Assembly: GCF_000372465.1 (NCBI RefSeq)
Contig: NZ_AQUZ01000003.1
Coordinates: forward strand, 1 to 64,000
DNA length: 64,000 bases
Source of the DNA: Kribbella catacumbae DSM 19601
GTDB lineage: Bacteria; Actinomycetota; Actinomycetes; Propionibacteriales; Kribbellaceae
Direction of reading: 5' to 3'
Part shown: piece after piece, positions 1 to 8,742 of the stretch
Position numbering within the stretch: the stretch's first letter is position 1
How the letters are laid out: each line of letters opens with the position of its first letter
Position numbers and translations under genes: made by a program
The notes under the pieces: model-generated
Seen by the model: only the letters and a program-made list of their open reading frames with translations
What the model was told of the DNA's origin: nothing
Database searches by the model: none

Positions 1-143
1 GAGGACCGGAACGGTTCCCGTGTTCACTCGTTGATCGCTCGGCGAAGGAGGCACCCGACTTGGCCCCTGCGACATCGCCACGGCTACCCCGCAGCACTTC
101 ACCGCAGCCTCCCCATCACCACTCGAATAGCTCCGGGAAGTCC

Positions 144-167
144 CCCACCCCGTCATGACGGGGTGGG
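144..167. repeat. 24-bp perfect palindrome
   Basis: Twelve bases (CCCACCCCGTCA) are followed immediately by their exact reverse complement, with no loop. With no spacer this is a poor transcript hairpin but a good protein-binding or recombination site. It lies in a stretch with no convincing gene, upstream of the HNH-like relic. Function unknown. Confidence 0.6.
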
Positions 168-299
168 TGCGCATCGCATCCGGCCCGGATCCGCCAGGTT
201 TCGAGCCGGTGTGTCTTTGAGGGACGTAAACGCCGGTTCCTCGCGTATGCCTTTCCGCCACGCTCGCCGGACCCGCACCATCTGGCAGTACTGACACGT

Positions 300-563
300 C
301 CCGGCTTTGTCAGGGCCGCTTCCACCCGAACCCGGCACCTCCCGGATCAGGCTGCCCTCAGCTACACCGTCCTGCTGCGACAGGAACAGCGGCGAAGGTC
401 TCCCACCTCCACTCAATCAACAAGCGCCTCACGGCGCACCCGCGTCAAAACCCACGGGCGCTGGAAGGTCCAGCACTCCGCCGAAGGAGCACTGCAATGG
501 ACCACCCCAAACGGCTACACCTTCCACGTCGACCACACCGGCACCCACCGACTCAACGACTGA
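300..563 (+). pseudogene. Relic of an HNH/DUF222-type (13E12-like) nuclease, C-terminal part
   Basis: The frame ending at the TGA at 561-563 reads a recognisable tail: a KTHGRW segment, then QWTTPNGYTFHVD and GTHRLND. DUF222/HNH proteins of actinomycetes commonly end this way (LKTHGxW...WTSPTG...VD...GTH). The frame stays open back to about position 300 but there is no plausible start, ribosome binding site or HNH core (CDLDH...), so only the C-terminus survives. Such genes occur in many diverged copies in actinobacteria and often decay. The assignment rests on this short tail and is moderate. Confidence 0.4.
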
Positions 564-720
564 GCATCGCTCGGGCAGCGCCGGAGGATTCGCGCGCGGT
601 GCGGCGCTCTGCGTCGACTACACCGGCACCCACCGACTCACCGACTGAGCATCGCTCGACTCACCGAGTGAGCATCGCTCGGGCGGCGCCGGAGGATTCG
701 CGCGCGGTGTAGCGCTCTGC
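528..720 (+). repeat. Imperfect tandem duplication containing a smaller duplication
   Basis: A unit beginning CGTCGACCACACCGGCACCC (528-612) recurs at 612-720 with a few substitutions. The second copy also holds an internal doubling of a GACTCACCGA(C/G)TGAGCATCGCTC segment (about 636-682). The unit covers the end of the HNH-like relic and its stop codon, so the tail of the dead gene was duplicated. This is the expected product of slippage or unequal exchange in DNA that is no longer selected. Confidence 0.75.
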
Positions 721-890
721 GCGTGACGGGATACTGGCGGCGTACTCGAGCAAGCCAGACCTCGACCTGGTCGGGACTGAGGATGCCGGCTAGGACGCGG
801 AGCTGGGTTGCAAGCGGGAAGTATGGGTGCTGGGTGTTGTCGGCGGCCTAGCTGCTTGTTGACCAGTTCGCGGTTGCGGTTCAGGCTCCT

Positions 891-953
891 GTCGAGCACG
901 TCGAGCACGTCGAGCACGTCGAGCACGTCGAGCACGTCGAGCACGTCGAGCAC
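891..953 (+). repeat. 9-bp microsatellite, seven perfect copies
   Basis: GTCGAGCAC is repeated seven times head to tail without a mismatch, followed by a partial unit. Because 9 is a multiple of 3 it would encode a three-residue repeat, but no gene is supported across it. It lies just downstream of the membrane-protein gene that ends at 978 on the minus strand. Copy number is likely to vary between strains. Confidence 0.9.
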
Positions 954-977
954 GTCACGGGGCGGCAGGTCTGCTTG

Positions 978-1775
978 TCAGGTGCGGGGCTGTCCGAGCA
1001 GACCTTGCTCGGCTGTATCACCGTTGCCGGGTCCACGATCGGTCCGATTCGACCGAGACCACTGGAGTGCGATCAAGACCAGATAGGCGATCGCGCCGAG
1101 AGAGGCGACCCAGATTCGGTAGAAGGGGAAGTCGCCGGAGGCGACGGTTGCTACGAAGATCGCTGCGAAGGTGCCCAAGCCGACCGCCGTCCCACGTCGA
1201 TGGGAGTCGCGTGCGGTGCCTGGCAGTGGGCCGTGCGCTCGATCGAGGGCGGCCGCGAGTGCAGCCAGGGCGATCGCCATCGTGACGGCCAGGATCATCG
1301 CGCCGGGAGGACCGCCCAGGACCGCGGCGAAGATGTTGGCGACGGTGTAGGCGGCGAGAACCAGCAGCATGAGGCCGCCGCCGATCCCGAGGTGCCGAAG
1401 CTGGCGGGCGCGGAGGTTGACTGCCTCCTCCGATCGCAGGATGCCGGGCGGATCGGTCAGTCGCCGGATGACGAAGTACAGGGCGAAGGCGGTGAGAGCG
1501 GCGGTCAGTACGAAGATGATCGTCAGCACCACCGACCGGGTCGGCGAGATGAACTGGCGCACCTCACCGCCGCCGAAGTCACACACAGCACGCGGCGGCA
1601 ACCACTGAGTGCTGTGCCGGATTCCGTCCCCACCGACCCCCGGGAATGCCTTCGCGCAGTCGTAGTCCGGGTCGAACCAACTCGGCATCGACGCCGACAC
1701 CGCCAAACTCCAGCCGAGCATCGACAGCAGCCCCAGAACGAGCACACTGCCGGCCCTTCGCCTCACCAGATCCAC
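978..1775 (-). CDS. Hypothetical multi-pass membrane protein
   Basis: A 265-residue protein with an N-terminal hydrophobic segment (about residues 10-28), an extracytoplasmic-looking stretch with three cysteines (about 39-66), then hydrophobic segments near 81-100, 130-165 and 205-230, and a polar tail. The pattern suggests about five or six membrane spans. No catalytic motif or known family was recognised. It is read divergently from the PLD-family gene at 1836, and the 60-bp gap must hold both promoters. The chosen ATG gives MDLVRRR followed directly by the first hydrophobic segment, a normal positive-inside start. Confidence 0.7.
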   Translation of the reverse strand: MDLVRRRAGSVLVLGLLSMLGWSLAVSASMPSWFDPDYDCAKAFPGVGGDGIRHSTQWLPPRAVCDFGGGEVRQFISPTRSVVLTIIFVLTAALTAFALYFVIRRLTDPPGILRSEEAVNLRARQLRHLGIGGGLMLLVLAAYTVANIFAAVLGGPPGAMILAVTMAIALAALAAALDRAHGPLPGTARDSHRRGTAVGLGTFAAIFVATVASGDFPFYRIWVASLGAIAYLVLIALQWSRSNRTDRGPGNGDTAEQGLLGQPRT

Positions 1776-1835
1776 CCGCCCACCCTCTCATCAGCTCGGT
1801 AGTTCGGCATCGGGCCGTCCGGGTACCGGGGCCTG

Positions 1836-3347
1836 ATGAGCGACTGGTTCCTGACATCCGCCGAGCGAGGCAACCCAGCGGCCGACATAGACCGTGCTTG
1901 GTCGGCCGGCAATGCGGTCCGCCTGCTCGTCGACGGAGCCGTCTATTACCAGCGCCTGTACGACGAAATGCGCGCGCTCGCGGCCGGCGATCGCGTCTAC
2001 TTCACCGACTGGCGGGGTGACGCCGACGAGCGGCTCTTCGACGACGGTCCGTCGATCGGGGAACTGCTTGTCGAGCTAGCCGGGATCGGCGTCGAGGTCC
2101 GGGGTCTGCTTTGGCGATCACACTCGGACCATCTGCGACTCAACGCCCAGGAGAACCAGCGACTCGGGACCGAGCTCAACGAAGCCGGCGCGGAGGTACT
2201 GCTCGACCAGCGCGTACGGCGGCTGGCCTCGCATCACCAGAAGCTGTTCGTGATCAGGCATCGCGGTGACGCTGCCCGGGATGTCGCCTTCGTGGGCGGC
2301 ATCGATCTCAGTCATCAGCGGCGCGACGACACCCGGCATCTGGGGGACCCGCAGCAGGTGCCGATGGATCCGCGGTACGGTTCGCGGACTCCTTGGCACG
2401 ACGCGATGCTCGAGCTTCGTGGGCCGGTGGTCGGGGATGTCCTACGCACCTTCGTCGAGCGCTGGGACGACTCGCACCCGCTGGACCGGCGGACGCCGTA
2501 CCGGATGCTGGTGCAGCGGAGGGAACGGATGCCGCGTCACCCGTCGAAGCTGCCCGAGGCGTTTCCGGATCCGCCCGAGGCGGGGCGGCACGCAGTACAG
2601 GTACTGCGGACGTATGGGCACAAACATCCGCCGTTTCCCTTTGCGCCTAAGGGGGAGTACAGCGTGGCGCGGGCGTACCGGAAGGCGTTCGAGCGGGCGC
2701 GGCGGCTGATCTACTTCGAGGACCAGTACTTGTGGTCGTCGGTTGTTGCCGAGGGCATCTGCCGCGCGCTGGAACGGTCGCCGGAGCTGCGGGTGATCGC
2801 GGTGGTGCCGCGGTATCCGGATGCCGACGGGCGGATGAGTGGACCGCCGGCGCGGTACGGGCAGTTGCAGGCGATGGAGCTGTTTCGCGCGGTGGCGCCG
2901 GACCGGGTCGGCGTCTACGACCTGGAGAACGCGGAGGGGGTGCCGATCTACGTCCACGCGAAGGTGTGCGTGGTAGATGACGAGTGGTTCACGTGTGGAT
3001 CGGACAACTCCAACCGGCGGTCGTGGACGAACGACAGCGAGTTGACCTGCGCGGTGGTCGGTGACGGTCTGGCGCGGTCGGTGCGTGCTGAACTTTGGTC
3101 CGAGCACCTGGGTGGCGATCCGCGTCTCGATCCGGTTGAGGGGTTCGAGCAGTGGAGGGAGGCCGCTGCCGCGCTGGACGCTTGGCACGCCGCCGGCGGA
3201 GTCGGGCCGCGGCCGCCCGGTCAGATCCGGCGGCACGAACCGGTGCCAGTCGGACGAGTGGCGAGGTTGTGGGCGCGGCCGCTCTATCACCACGTCTACG
3301 ACCCCGATGGTCGCCCTTGGAGAATGCGCCGGCACAACGAGTTCTGA
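1836..3347 (+). CDS. Phospholipase D superfamily protein (two HxK motifs)
   Basis: A 503-residue protein with the duplicated PLD catalytic signature: HHQKLFV at about residues 133-139, followed by a GGIDL segment, and VHAKVCVVDD at 373-382, followed by GSDNSNRRS. Two HKD-type motifs form one active site in phosphodiesterases and transphosphatidylases such as PLD and cardiolipin synthase. There is no signal peptide and no membrane segment, so it is probably cytosolic, unlike the short bacterial cardiolipin synthases with N-terminal membrane spans. The preferred substrate cannot be read from the sequence. It is a single gene, ending before a large inverted repeat at 3361. Confidence 0.88.
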   Translation: MSDWFLTSAERGNPAADIDRAWSAGNAVRLLVDGAVYYQRLYDEMRALAAGDRVYFTDWRGDADERLFDDGPSIGELLVELAGIGVEVRGLLWRSHSDHLRLNAQENQRLGTELNEAGAEVLLDQRVRRLASHHQKLFVIRHRGDAARDVAFVGGIDLSHQRRDDTRHLGDPQQVPMDPRYGSRTPWHDAMLELRGPVVGDVLRTFVERWDDSHPLDRRTPYRMLVQRRERMPRHPSKLPEAFPDPPEAGRHAVQVLRTYGHKHPPFPFAPKGEYSVARAYRKAFERARRLIYFEDQYLWSSVVAEGICRALERSPELRVIAVVPRYPDADGRMSGPPARYGQLQAMELFRAVAPDRVGVYDLENAEGVPIYVHAKVCVVDDEWFTCGSDNSNRRSWTNDSELTCAVVGDGLARSVRAELWSEHLGGDPRLDPVEGFEQWREAAAALDAWHAAGGVGPRPPGQIRRHEPVPVGRVARLWARPLYHHVYDPDGRPWRMRRHNEF

Positions 3348-3360
3348 GCGGCCGCGGATC

Positions 3361-3438
3361 GCCACCACTACCGAACCAGCGCCAGCGCCGCGACACGGCG
3401 AGGGGAAGCGGTTGCTGGTGAGGTTCGGTAGTGGTGGC
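3361..3438. terminator. Inverted repeat between convergent genes
   Basis: A 17-bp arm (GCCACCACTACCGAACC, 3361-3377) is matched exactly by its reverse complement at 3422-3438, with a 44-nt loop. It lies between the PLD gene and the convergent small secreted-type gene, where a bidirectional terminator would sit. The loop is unusually long for an intrinsic terminator and there is no T-tract, which is common in high-GC actinomycetes. Confidence 0.55.
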
Positions 3439-3457
3439 CGTCCGCCCTTACCTGCTG

Positions 3458-3763
3458 TCAGCAGATGATTTCCATCTCGTCGTACACCTTGGTCTTGTTG
3501 AAGGGGAAGTTGCCCTGGCCGGAGTACACCTCGCGCGTGAGTGAGCCCCACTCATACATGTCGATCCGCTGACCGGTCCGGCTCCAATAGGACGTCGCCC
3601 AGTTGCCGACGCCGAAATCGTGCAGGTTGTGCTTCCCGCACCGCAACGCGTACCAGACCGCGCCGCCGCCGGAGGGAGGGCTGAACAGGCAGACCCGTCC
3701 CGCCGGGCAGTTGTTCCAACCCGCCGGACTGGCCGTGGCCAGGACTCGCAACAGTTTGGGCAT
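3458..3763 (-). CDS. Small cysteine-containing protein, peptidase inhibitor I36-like
   Basis: A 101-residue protein with four cysteines (19, 25, 42 and the last residue, 101), many aromatic residues and a CPAGRVCLF segment followed by a tract rich in Gly, Asn and Trp. This resembles the peptidase-inhibitor I36/beta-gamma-crystallin-like small proteins of actinomycetes (C-x5-C-LF...). The ATG at 3763 is preferred because a purine-rich GAGAGGAA lies just upstream and the CPAG domain follows directly. A longer reading from 3907 would overlap the neighbouring divergent gene. The N-terminal leader (MPKLLRVLATASPA) is too short and weak for a clear signal peptide, which is odd for this family. Function is inferred from pattern only. 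Confidence 0.55.
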   Translation of the reverse strand: MPKLLRVLATASPAGWNNCPAGRVCLFSPPSGGGAVWYALRCGKHNLHDFGVGNWATSYWSRTGQRIDMYEWGSLTREVYSGQGNFPFNKTKVYDEMEIIC

Positions 3764-3886
3764 GGAGGGTTCCTCTCGGCTCGGGTGATCCTCACCGAAA
3801 GTAGCCTTCGGCAACTGTTGGTCACCAGCCTTTCGAAATCCCTGGAAATGGCTGCGGCGATGCGGTGGGATGGGCGGATGGGCCGG

Positions 3887-4783
3887 ATGCATGCCGACGA
3901 GGCGCACCTTGATGACGAGCTGGTACTGCGCCTGGTGGCGGGGCAGTTTCCGCAGTGGGCGGGGTTGGGGGTTTCGGAGATTCCGTCCAGCGGGACCGTC
4001 AACGCCATGTACCGGCTGGGGGATTCGCTGACTGTTCGGTTACCTCGGGTCGCGGGTGGTGTTTCGGATATCGAGAAGGAGTTCGACTGGTTGCCGCGGC
4101 TGGCGCCGCTGTTGCCGGTGCGGATTCCGACGCCGGTGGGGCTGGGGAAACCGGCTGAGGGGTATCCGTGGCCGTGGTCGGTGCAGGAGTGGATCGAGGG
4201 GTCCATCGCGATCGCCGGTGCGGTGCAGGAGCCGGATGAGTTGGCGGAGGATCTGGCCGCCTTCGTGCGGGCGTTCCGGGCGATCGAGTTGCCCGGTGCG
4301 CCGGCGGCGTACCGGGGCGGGCCGTTGGAGTTGGAGGATAAGGAGACTCGGGCGGCGATCGGTCAGCTGGAGGGGTGGATCGACACGCGGATGGCCTTGG
4401 CTGCTTGGGAATCCGCGCTGGCCGCGGCGCCGGCGGCCGTGCCTTGCTGGGTGCACGGGGATCTGATGCCGTCAAATCTGTTGCTTGCTGACGGGAGGCT
4501 CGCTGCGGTGATCGACTTCGCTACGGCGGGCGTGGGTGACCCGGCGTGCGACCTGATCCCGGCGTGGAATCTGCTGCCCGCCGACGCGCGCCCTGCCTAC
4601 CGGGCCGCGCTGGACGTCGACGATGACGACTGGAACCGGGGGCGCGGTCGTGCGCTCTCGATGGCGCTCATCCAGCTCCCGTACTACCGGGAAACGAACA
4701 AAGGCATCGCCGCCAACGCCCAACACGTCATCGACGAGGTGCTCGCGGACTTCGGCGGCTTGTCGCCCGAGTACTGCGTGTGA
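3887..4783 (+). CDS. Aminoglycoside phosphotransferase (APH)-family kinase
   Basis: A 298-residue member of the APH/choline-kinase fold. It has the catalytic VHGDLMPSN (H190, D192, N197) and the metal-binding VIDFATAG (D210), followed by the usual GDPACDL segment. These proteins phosphorylate small hydroxyl substrates. Chromosomal actinomycete copies are numerous, so antibiotic resistance should not be assumed. Several in-frame ATGs lie close together (3860, 3878, 3887); 3887 is chosen because the conserved N-terminal lobe starts a few residues later. It is transcribed away from the I36-like gene. Confidence 0.82.
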   Translation: MHADEAHLDDELVLRLVAGQFPQWAGLGVSEIPSSGTVNAMYRLGDSLTVRLPRVAGGVSDIEKEFDWLPRLAPLLPVRIPTPVGLGKPAEGYPWPWSVQEWIEGSIAIAGAVQEPDELAEDLAAFVRAFRAIELPGAPAAYRGGPLELEDKETRAAIGQLEGWIDTRMALAAWESALAAAPAAVPCWVHGDLMPSNLLLADGRLAAVIDFATAGVGDPACDLIPAWNLLPADARPAYRAALDVDDDDWNRGRGRALSMALIQLPYYRETNKGIAANAQHVIDEVLADFGGLSPEYCV

Positions 4784-4906
4784 GTGACCCACCGGCTGTG
4801 GTGAACACCGGCCTGTGGGTACTAGAGGCGCGCCTTGTTTCGGCAGTCGCTGAGGGTTTTTCGCCTGGTTGGGAATAGGTGGGCGAGGTGCCGAGTTGCG
4901 GAGGTC

Positions 4907-4923
4907 ATACCCCTAGGGGGTAT
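4907..4923. promoter_or_regulatory. CsoR-type copper operator upstream of the copper ATPase
   Basis: The sequence ATACCCCTAGGGGGTAT is a near-perfect palindrome of the TACCC...GGGTA kind bound by CsoR-family copper repressors. It lies 36 bp upstream of the ATPase start and probably overlaps its promoter. No csoR gene is visible in the window, so the repressor would act from elsewhere on the chromosome. Confidence 0.7.
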
Positions 4924-4958
4924 AGTGGGAGCGAATCGGGGTACTGACGGAGGTCAAG

Positions 4959-7064
4959 ATGAGTGACGAGCAGCACGCAGACACCGCCCAGGCGGAGCAC
5001 GCCATGCACGGCGAGCACGCTGGCCACGGCGAGCAGGCAGGCCATGGTGAGCAGGCAGGCCATGGTGAGCACGGTGGGCACGGGGATCATGCTGCGCAGT
5101 TCAAGGATCGGTTCTGGGTCAGTTTGGGGCTGGCTGTGCCGGTGGTTTTCTTCAGCGAGATGTTTGCCGACCTGCTCGGCTACCGGCCGCCGGAGTTCGC
5201 CGGGTCGATGCTGATCGCGCCGATCATCGGCACGCTGATCTTCCTGTACGGCGGTCAGCCGTTCCTGCGCGGCGGCTGGAGCGAACTGAAGTCCCGCCAG
5301 CCGGGCATGATGCTGCTGATCTCGATGGCCATCACCGTCGCGTTCATCGCGTCGTGGGTGACCACCCTGGAGCTCGGCGGATTCGACCTCGACTTCTGGT
5401 GGGAACTCGCGCTCCTGATCGTGATCATGCTGCTCGGGCACTGGCTGGAGATGCGCGCGCTCGGCGCCGCCTCCGGTGCGCTCGACGCTTTGGCCGCGTT
5501 GCTCCCCGACACGGCCGAGAAGATCACCGACGAAGGCGTGGTCGAGGTTGCCCTGAGCAACCTGTCCGAAGACGACGTCGTACTGGTCCGCTCAGGTGGT
5601 CGCGTACCCGCCGACGGAGTCGTGGTCGACGGCCAGGCCGAGGTCGACGAGGCGATGATCACCGGCGAGTCCCGCCCGGTACTCCGCGCCGTCGGCGACC
5701 AGGTCGTCGCGGGCACGGTTGCCACCGACAGCGCATTGCGAGTGCGGATCACCGCGGTCGGTGAAAACACAGCACTGGCAGGGATTCAGCGACTGGTCGC
5801 AGAGGCGCAAGCGTCATCGTCACGGGCACAGGCACTCGCCGATCGCGCCGCGGCGTTCCTGTTCTACTTCGCCTCCACCGCAGGTGTCATCACGTTCGTG
5901 GTCTGGAGCCTGCTGGGCAAGCTCGACGAGGCGGTCACCAGGACCGTGACCGTACTGGTCATCGCCTGCCCCCACGCCCTCGGGCTGGCCATCCCGCTGG
6001 TGATTGCGATCTCCACCGAGCGCGCTGCGAAGGCCGGCGTACTGGTGAAGAACCGGTTGGCGCTGGAGCGGATGCGGACGATCGACGTGGTCCTGTTCGA
6101 CAAGACCGGAACCCTGACGAAGGGTGAGCCTGCTGTCACCGGAGTCGCGGCGGTATCCGTTGCGGACAACGAGTTGCTGGCGATCGCGTCGGCCGTCGAG
6201 GCGGACAGCGAACACCCGTTGGCGAAGGCGATCGTGCGGGCCGCCGAGGAGGCTGGTTCGCAGCGCTTGAAGGCGTCCGACTTCAGGTCGCTGACCGGGC
6301 GTGGTGTCGAGGCCGAGGTCGACGGCGCTCGCGTCTCGGTTGGCGGGCCGGCGTTGCTCCGTGAGACCGGAGTACAGGTTCCTGGTGAGTTGGAGGAGAC
6401 GATCCAGGGATGGAAGGAGCGTGGCGCCGCAGTACTGCAGGTGGTTCGCGATGGTGAGGTTCTTGGCGCGATCGCGCTGGAGGACGAGGTTCGGCACGAG
6501 TCTCGGCAGGCGGTTGATGCGCTCCACCAGCGTGGGGTCAAGGTCGCGATGATCACCGGTGACGCACACCAGGTGGCCGAGGCGGTGGCGGCCGAGTTGG
6601 GCATCGACGAGGTGTTCGCCGAGGTGCTGCCGCACGACAAGGACGCCAAGGTGGCCGAGTTGCAGGCGCGTGGGCTGAAGGTCGCGATGGTCGGTGACGG
6701 CGTGAACGACGCGCCCGCGCTGGCTCGTGCCGAGGTCGGTATCGCGATCGGCGCCGGCACGGATGTGGCGATCGAGTCGGCCGGGGTGGTGCTGGCCGCC
6801 GACGATCCGCGTGCGGTGCTGTCGGTGATCGACCTGTCGAAGGCGAGCTACCGCAAGATGTGGCAGAACCTGGTCTGGGCGACGGGGTACAACGTCATCG
6901 CGGTACCGGTTGCCGCCGGCGTCCTGGCGTTCGCCGGGGTCGTGCTCTCACCGGCGGCGGCCGCAGTACTGATGTCGGTGTCGACGATCGTGGTCGCCCT
7001 CAACGCGCAGCTGCTGCGCGGGCTGAACTTGTCTCCTGAGCGGCTGGCTGGACGAACTAGCTGA
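4959..7064 (+). CDS. copB: Copper-translocating P1B-type ATPase, CPH (CopB) class
   Basis: A 701-residue heavy-metal P-type ATPase. The membrane ion-binding motif is CPH (C337-P338-H339), which marks the CopB subclass, usually Cu(+)/Cu(2+)/Ag(+) export. The phosphorylated aspartate is D381 in DKTGTLT and the hinge motif GDGVNDAP starts at 579. The TGES actuator motif is also visible. Instead of a CXXC domain, residues 1-45 form a His-rich metal-binding tail with GHGE repeats (encoded by near-identical 24-bp DNA repeats). The ATG is preceded by GACGGAGGT. The gene sits behind a CsoR-like operator and its 3' end overlaps the convergent arginase-family gene by 8 bp. Confidence 0.93.
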   Translation: MSDEQHADTAQAEHAMHGEHAGHGEQAGHGEQAGHGEHGGHGDHAAQFKDRFWVSLGLAVPVVFFSEMFADLLGYRPPEFAGSMLIAPIIGTLIFLYGGQPFLRGGWSELKSRQPGMMLLISMAITVAFIASWVTTLELGGFDLDFWWELALLIVIMLLGHWLEMRALGAASGALDALAALLPDTAEKITDEGVVEVALSNLSEDDVVLVRSGGRVPADGVVVDGQAEVDEAMITGESRPVLRAVGDQVVAGTVATDSALRVRITAVGENTALAGIQRLVAEAQASSSRAQALADRAAAFLFYFASTAGVITFVVWSLLGKLDEAVTRTVTVLVIACPHALGLAIPLVIAISTERAAKAGVLVKNRLALERMRTIDVVLFDKTGTLTKGEPAVTGVAAVSVADNELLAIASAVEADSEHPLAKAIVRAAEEAGSQRLKASDFRSLTGRGVEAEVDGARVSVGGPALLRETGVQVPGELEETIQGWKERGAAVLQVVRDGEVLGAIALEDEVRHESRQAVDALHQRGVKVAMITGDAHQVAEAVAAELGIDEVFAEVLPHDKDAKVAELQARGLKVAMVGDGVNDAPALARAEVGIAIGAGTDVAIESAGVVLAADDPRAVLSVIDLSKASYRKMWQNLVWATGYNVIAVPVAAGVLAFAGVVLSPAAAAVLMSVSTIVVALNAQLLRGLNLSPERLAGRTS

Positions 7065-7707
7065 GGAAAGCGGCACCGAGCCGGCGGAGGATGTCGTCCT
7101 CCGCCGGCTTGATGCTGGTCGGGGCGTGCTCGGTGATCGCGGCGCCGATCACGGTGTCCAGTTGGGAGATCAGGTCGATCAAGTGCTCCGCGCGGACGCC
7201 ATCGGGTTCGGGATACGAGACGGAGGTGAAGTCCGCCGGATCGAGTACGTCGAGATCGAGGTGGACGTAGACGGGTCCGTGCAACTCGTCGAGCACGCCC
7301 GTGAGGTGCTCCACGTCGTACAGCTTGAGCCCGGTCTCCTGGATGTACTCGCGCTCGCCCGGCTCGTAGCCGCGGACGCCGCCGAGGATCACCTGCGCCG
7401 GCGTCAGCGTCTGCTCCGGGGTGAGCGCCGGCGGCCCGTCGCCGAGCAGCGTCCGCAGCACCATGCCGTGGAAGGACCCGGACGGCAGCGTTTCGGGCGA
7501 GTTCACATCCGGGTGCGCGTCGAGCCACAACACCTGCAGATCATCCCCGTACTGCGCTCGCGCGGCGGCCAGCGGCGCGAGATCGACCCCGCAGTCGCCG
7601 CCCACGGTGATGACCAGGTCGTCGATGCCGCTCAAGGCTTCGGTCAACCGTGCAGCGATTGGCGCCGACGACCCTTGCCATTGCCCCACACTCAGCACCG
7701 TCACCAT
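7057..7707 (-). CDS. Arginase/agmatinase/formiminoglutamase-family hydrolase
   Basis: A 216-residue ureohydrolase-fold protein, shorter than the usual ~300. The binuclear Mn-site motifs are present in order: GGDCGVD, DAHPDVN, an SFHGM segment and HLDLDVLDP. This supports hydrolysis of a guanidino or related C-N bond, but the substrate cannot be told. The ATG at 7707 is chosen because the conserved barrel begins there (MVTVLSVGQWQGS); the frame is open further upstream into the next gene's promoter but without family sequence. It is convergent with, and overlaps, the end of the copper ATPase gene. Confidence 0.83.
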   Translation of the reverse strand: MVTVLSVGQWQGSSAPIAARLTEALSGIDDLVITVGGDCGVDLAPLAAARAQYGDDLQVLWLDAHPDVNSPETLPSGSFHGMVLRTLLGDGPPALTPEQTLTPAQVILGGVRGYEPGEREYIQETGLKLYDVEHLTGVLDELHGPVYVHLDLDVLDPADFTSVSYPEPDGVRAEHLIDLISQLDTVIGAAITEHAPTSIKPAEDDILRRLGAAFLS

Positions 7708-7824
7708 GGTCGGCAGCTTAGGCTCCGCCCGTGTCAGAGCAGGTCCTGCCCAAATCCCAACCCGACCATTCCACGATATGGCGGTACCCGGGCAGGGGTT
7801 GGGTGCGTAGGCAGACTGGTGAGC

Positions 7825-8628
7825 ATGACTTCCTTTGTTGTCCATCACAACGGTCAGGAGGCGACGGCTGAGCAGCTGGCGCCGGTGGCCTTCGCGGGAT
7901 ATGCCCACTTCACGGCGATGCAGGTGCGCGGCGGTCAGGTCCGCGCGCTGGACCTCCACCTGGAGAGGTTGCGGGTCGCTTCGCTAGAGCTGTACCGACA
8001 GGCGCTGCCCGACGTACAGGTGCGTTCGTATCTGAAGGCGGCAGTGGAGGCTGGTCCGGCCGATCAGTCATTGGTCGCGACCATCTACTCGCCAGCCGGC
8101 GAATTCAGTGCTTCCGGGCAGGGCGTGGCGCCCCAGGTGCTAGTCCGGACCGGGCCGCCGTCGTCCGGTCCGGAAGGCCCGCTGGCGCTCCAGGTGGTCG
8201 AGTACGAGCGGGTACTGCCCGCCATCAAGCACGTCGGCGAGGTCGCCAAGGGCTATTACCTGCGCCAAGCGGTCGCGCAGGGCTTCGACGACGCTGCCTT
8301 CATCGACCGCCACGGCAGGCTCAGCGAGGCCTCGATCTGGAACCTCGCCTTCTGGGACGGTACTTCGGTGATCTGGCCCCGAGCCGACATGCTCGGCGGC
8401 ATCACGATGGGCATCCTCCGCCGCCAGCTCGACCAGCTCGGGATCCCGCAAAAGAACCAGGAGGTCAGGCCGGCTGACATCGCCGATCTTTCCGGCGCGG
8501 TGGTGATGAACTCCTGGACGCCGGCAGTTCCCATTCGCAGCATCGCCTCAACACCGTTGCCCGAGGCCCCTGAATTCGCGGCGCTGCTCCGCAAGGCGTA
8601 CGAGGCCGAACCGCTGTCAGGCCTCTAG
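7825..8628 (+). CDS. PLP-dependent aminotransferase class IV family protein
   Basis: A 267-residue protein of the branched-chain aminotransferase/aminodeoxychorismate-lyase fold. K135 in the PAIKHVGEVAKG segment is the likely Schiff-base lysine, and the EASIWNLAFWDG segment supplies the usual glutamate before the cofactor-binding loop. C-terminal GITMGILRR also fits class IV. Whether it is a transaminase or a C-S/C-N lyase cannot be decided. The start is ATG 7825; a GTG two codons upstream (7819) is equally possible and neither has a strong ribosome binding site. It is read divergently from the arginase-family gene. Confidence 0.85.
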   Translation: MTSFVVHHNGQEATAEQLAPVAFAGYAHFTAMQVRGGQVRALDLHLERLRVASLELYRQALPDVQVRSYLKAAVEAGPADQSLVATIYSPAGEFSASGQGVAPQVLVRTGPPSSGPEGPLALQVVEYERVLPAIKHVGEVAKGYYLRQAVAQGFDDAAFIDRHGRLSEASIWNLAFWDGTSVIWPRADMLGGITMGILRRQLDQLGIPQKNQEVRPADIADLSGAVVMNSWTPAVPIRSIASTPLPEAPEFAALLRKAYEAEPLSGL

Positions 8629-8742
8629 GGCGGCGAGGTCGCGTTCGGCGTACAGGCGGTGCTGCCATTCCTCGTTGAGGGTGACGAGGAGGCATTCGTC
8701 GACCAGCTCCGCGCCACGCAGCTCGACCCGGCGCAGGCTGAT
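8617..8742 (-). pseudogene. C-terminal fragment of a DinB-superfamily-like protein
   Basis: Forty-one sense codons follow directly, and in the same frame, after the TGA of the hydrolase gene at 8743. They read ISLRRVELRG, a VDECL segment, then LNEEWQHRLYAERDLAALEA and a stop. The NEEWxHRxxAERDLA ending is one I associate with the C-terminus of actinomycete DinB-type proteins. There is no start codon and no N-terminal domain. The fragment overlaps the last codons of the aminotransferase gene on the other strand. It looks like the stump of a gene whose 5' part was replaced by the hydrolase. Confidence 0.42.

Noticed and set aside
891..953. A CRISPR-like array
   Set aside because: The 9-bp units are contiguous without spacers; this is a microsatellite.
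3887..4783. Calling the phosphotransferase an antibiotic-resistance gene
   Set aside because: Only generic APH-fold motifs are visible; chromosomal actinomycete homologues have many substrates and no resistance context is present.
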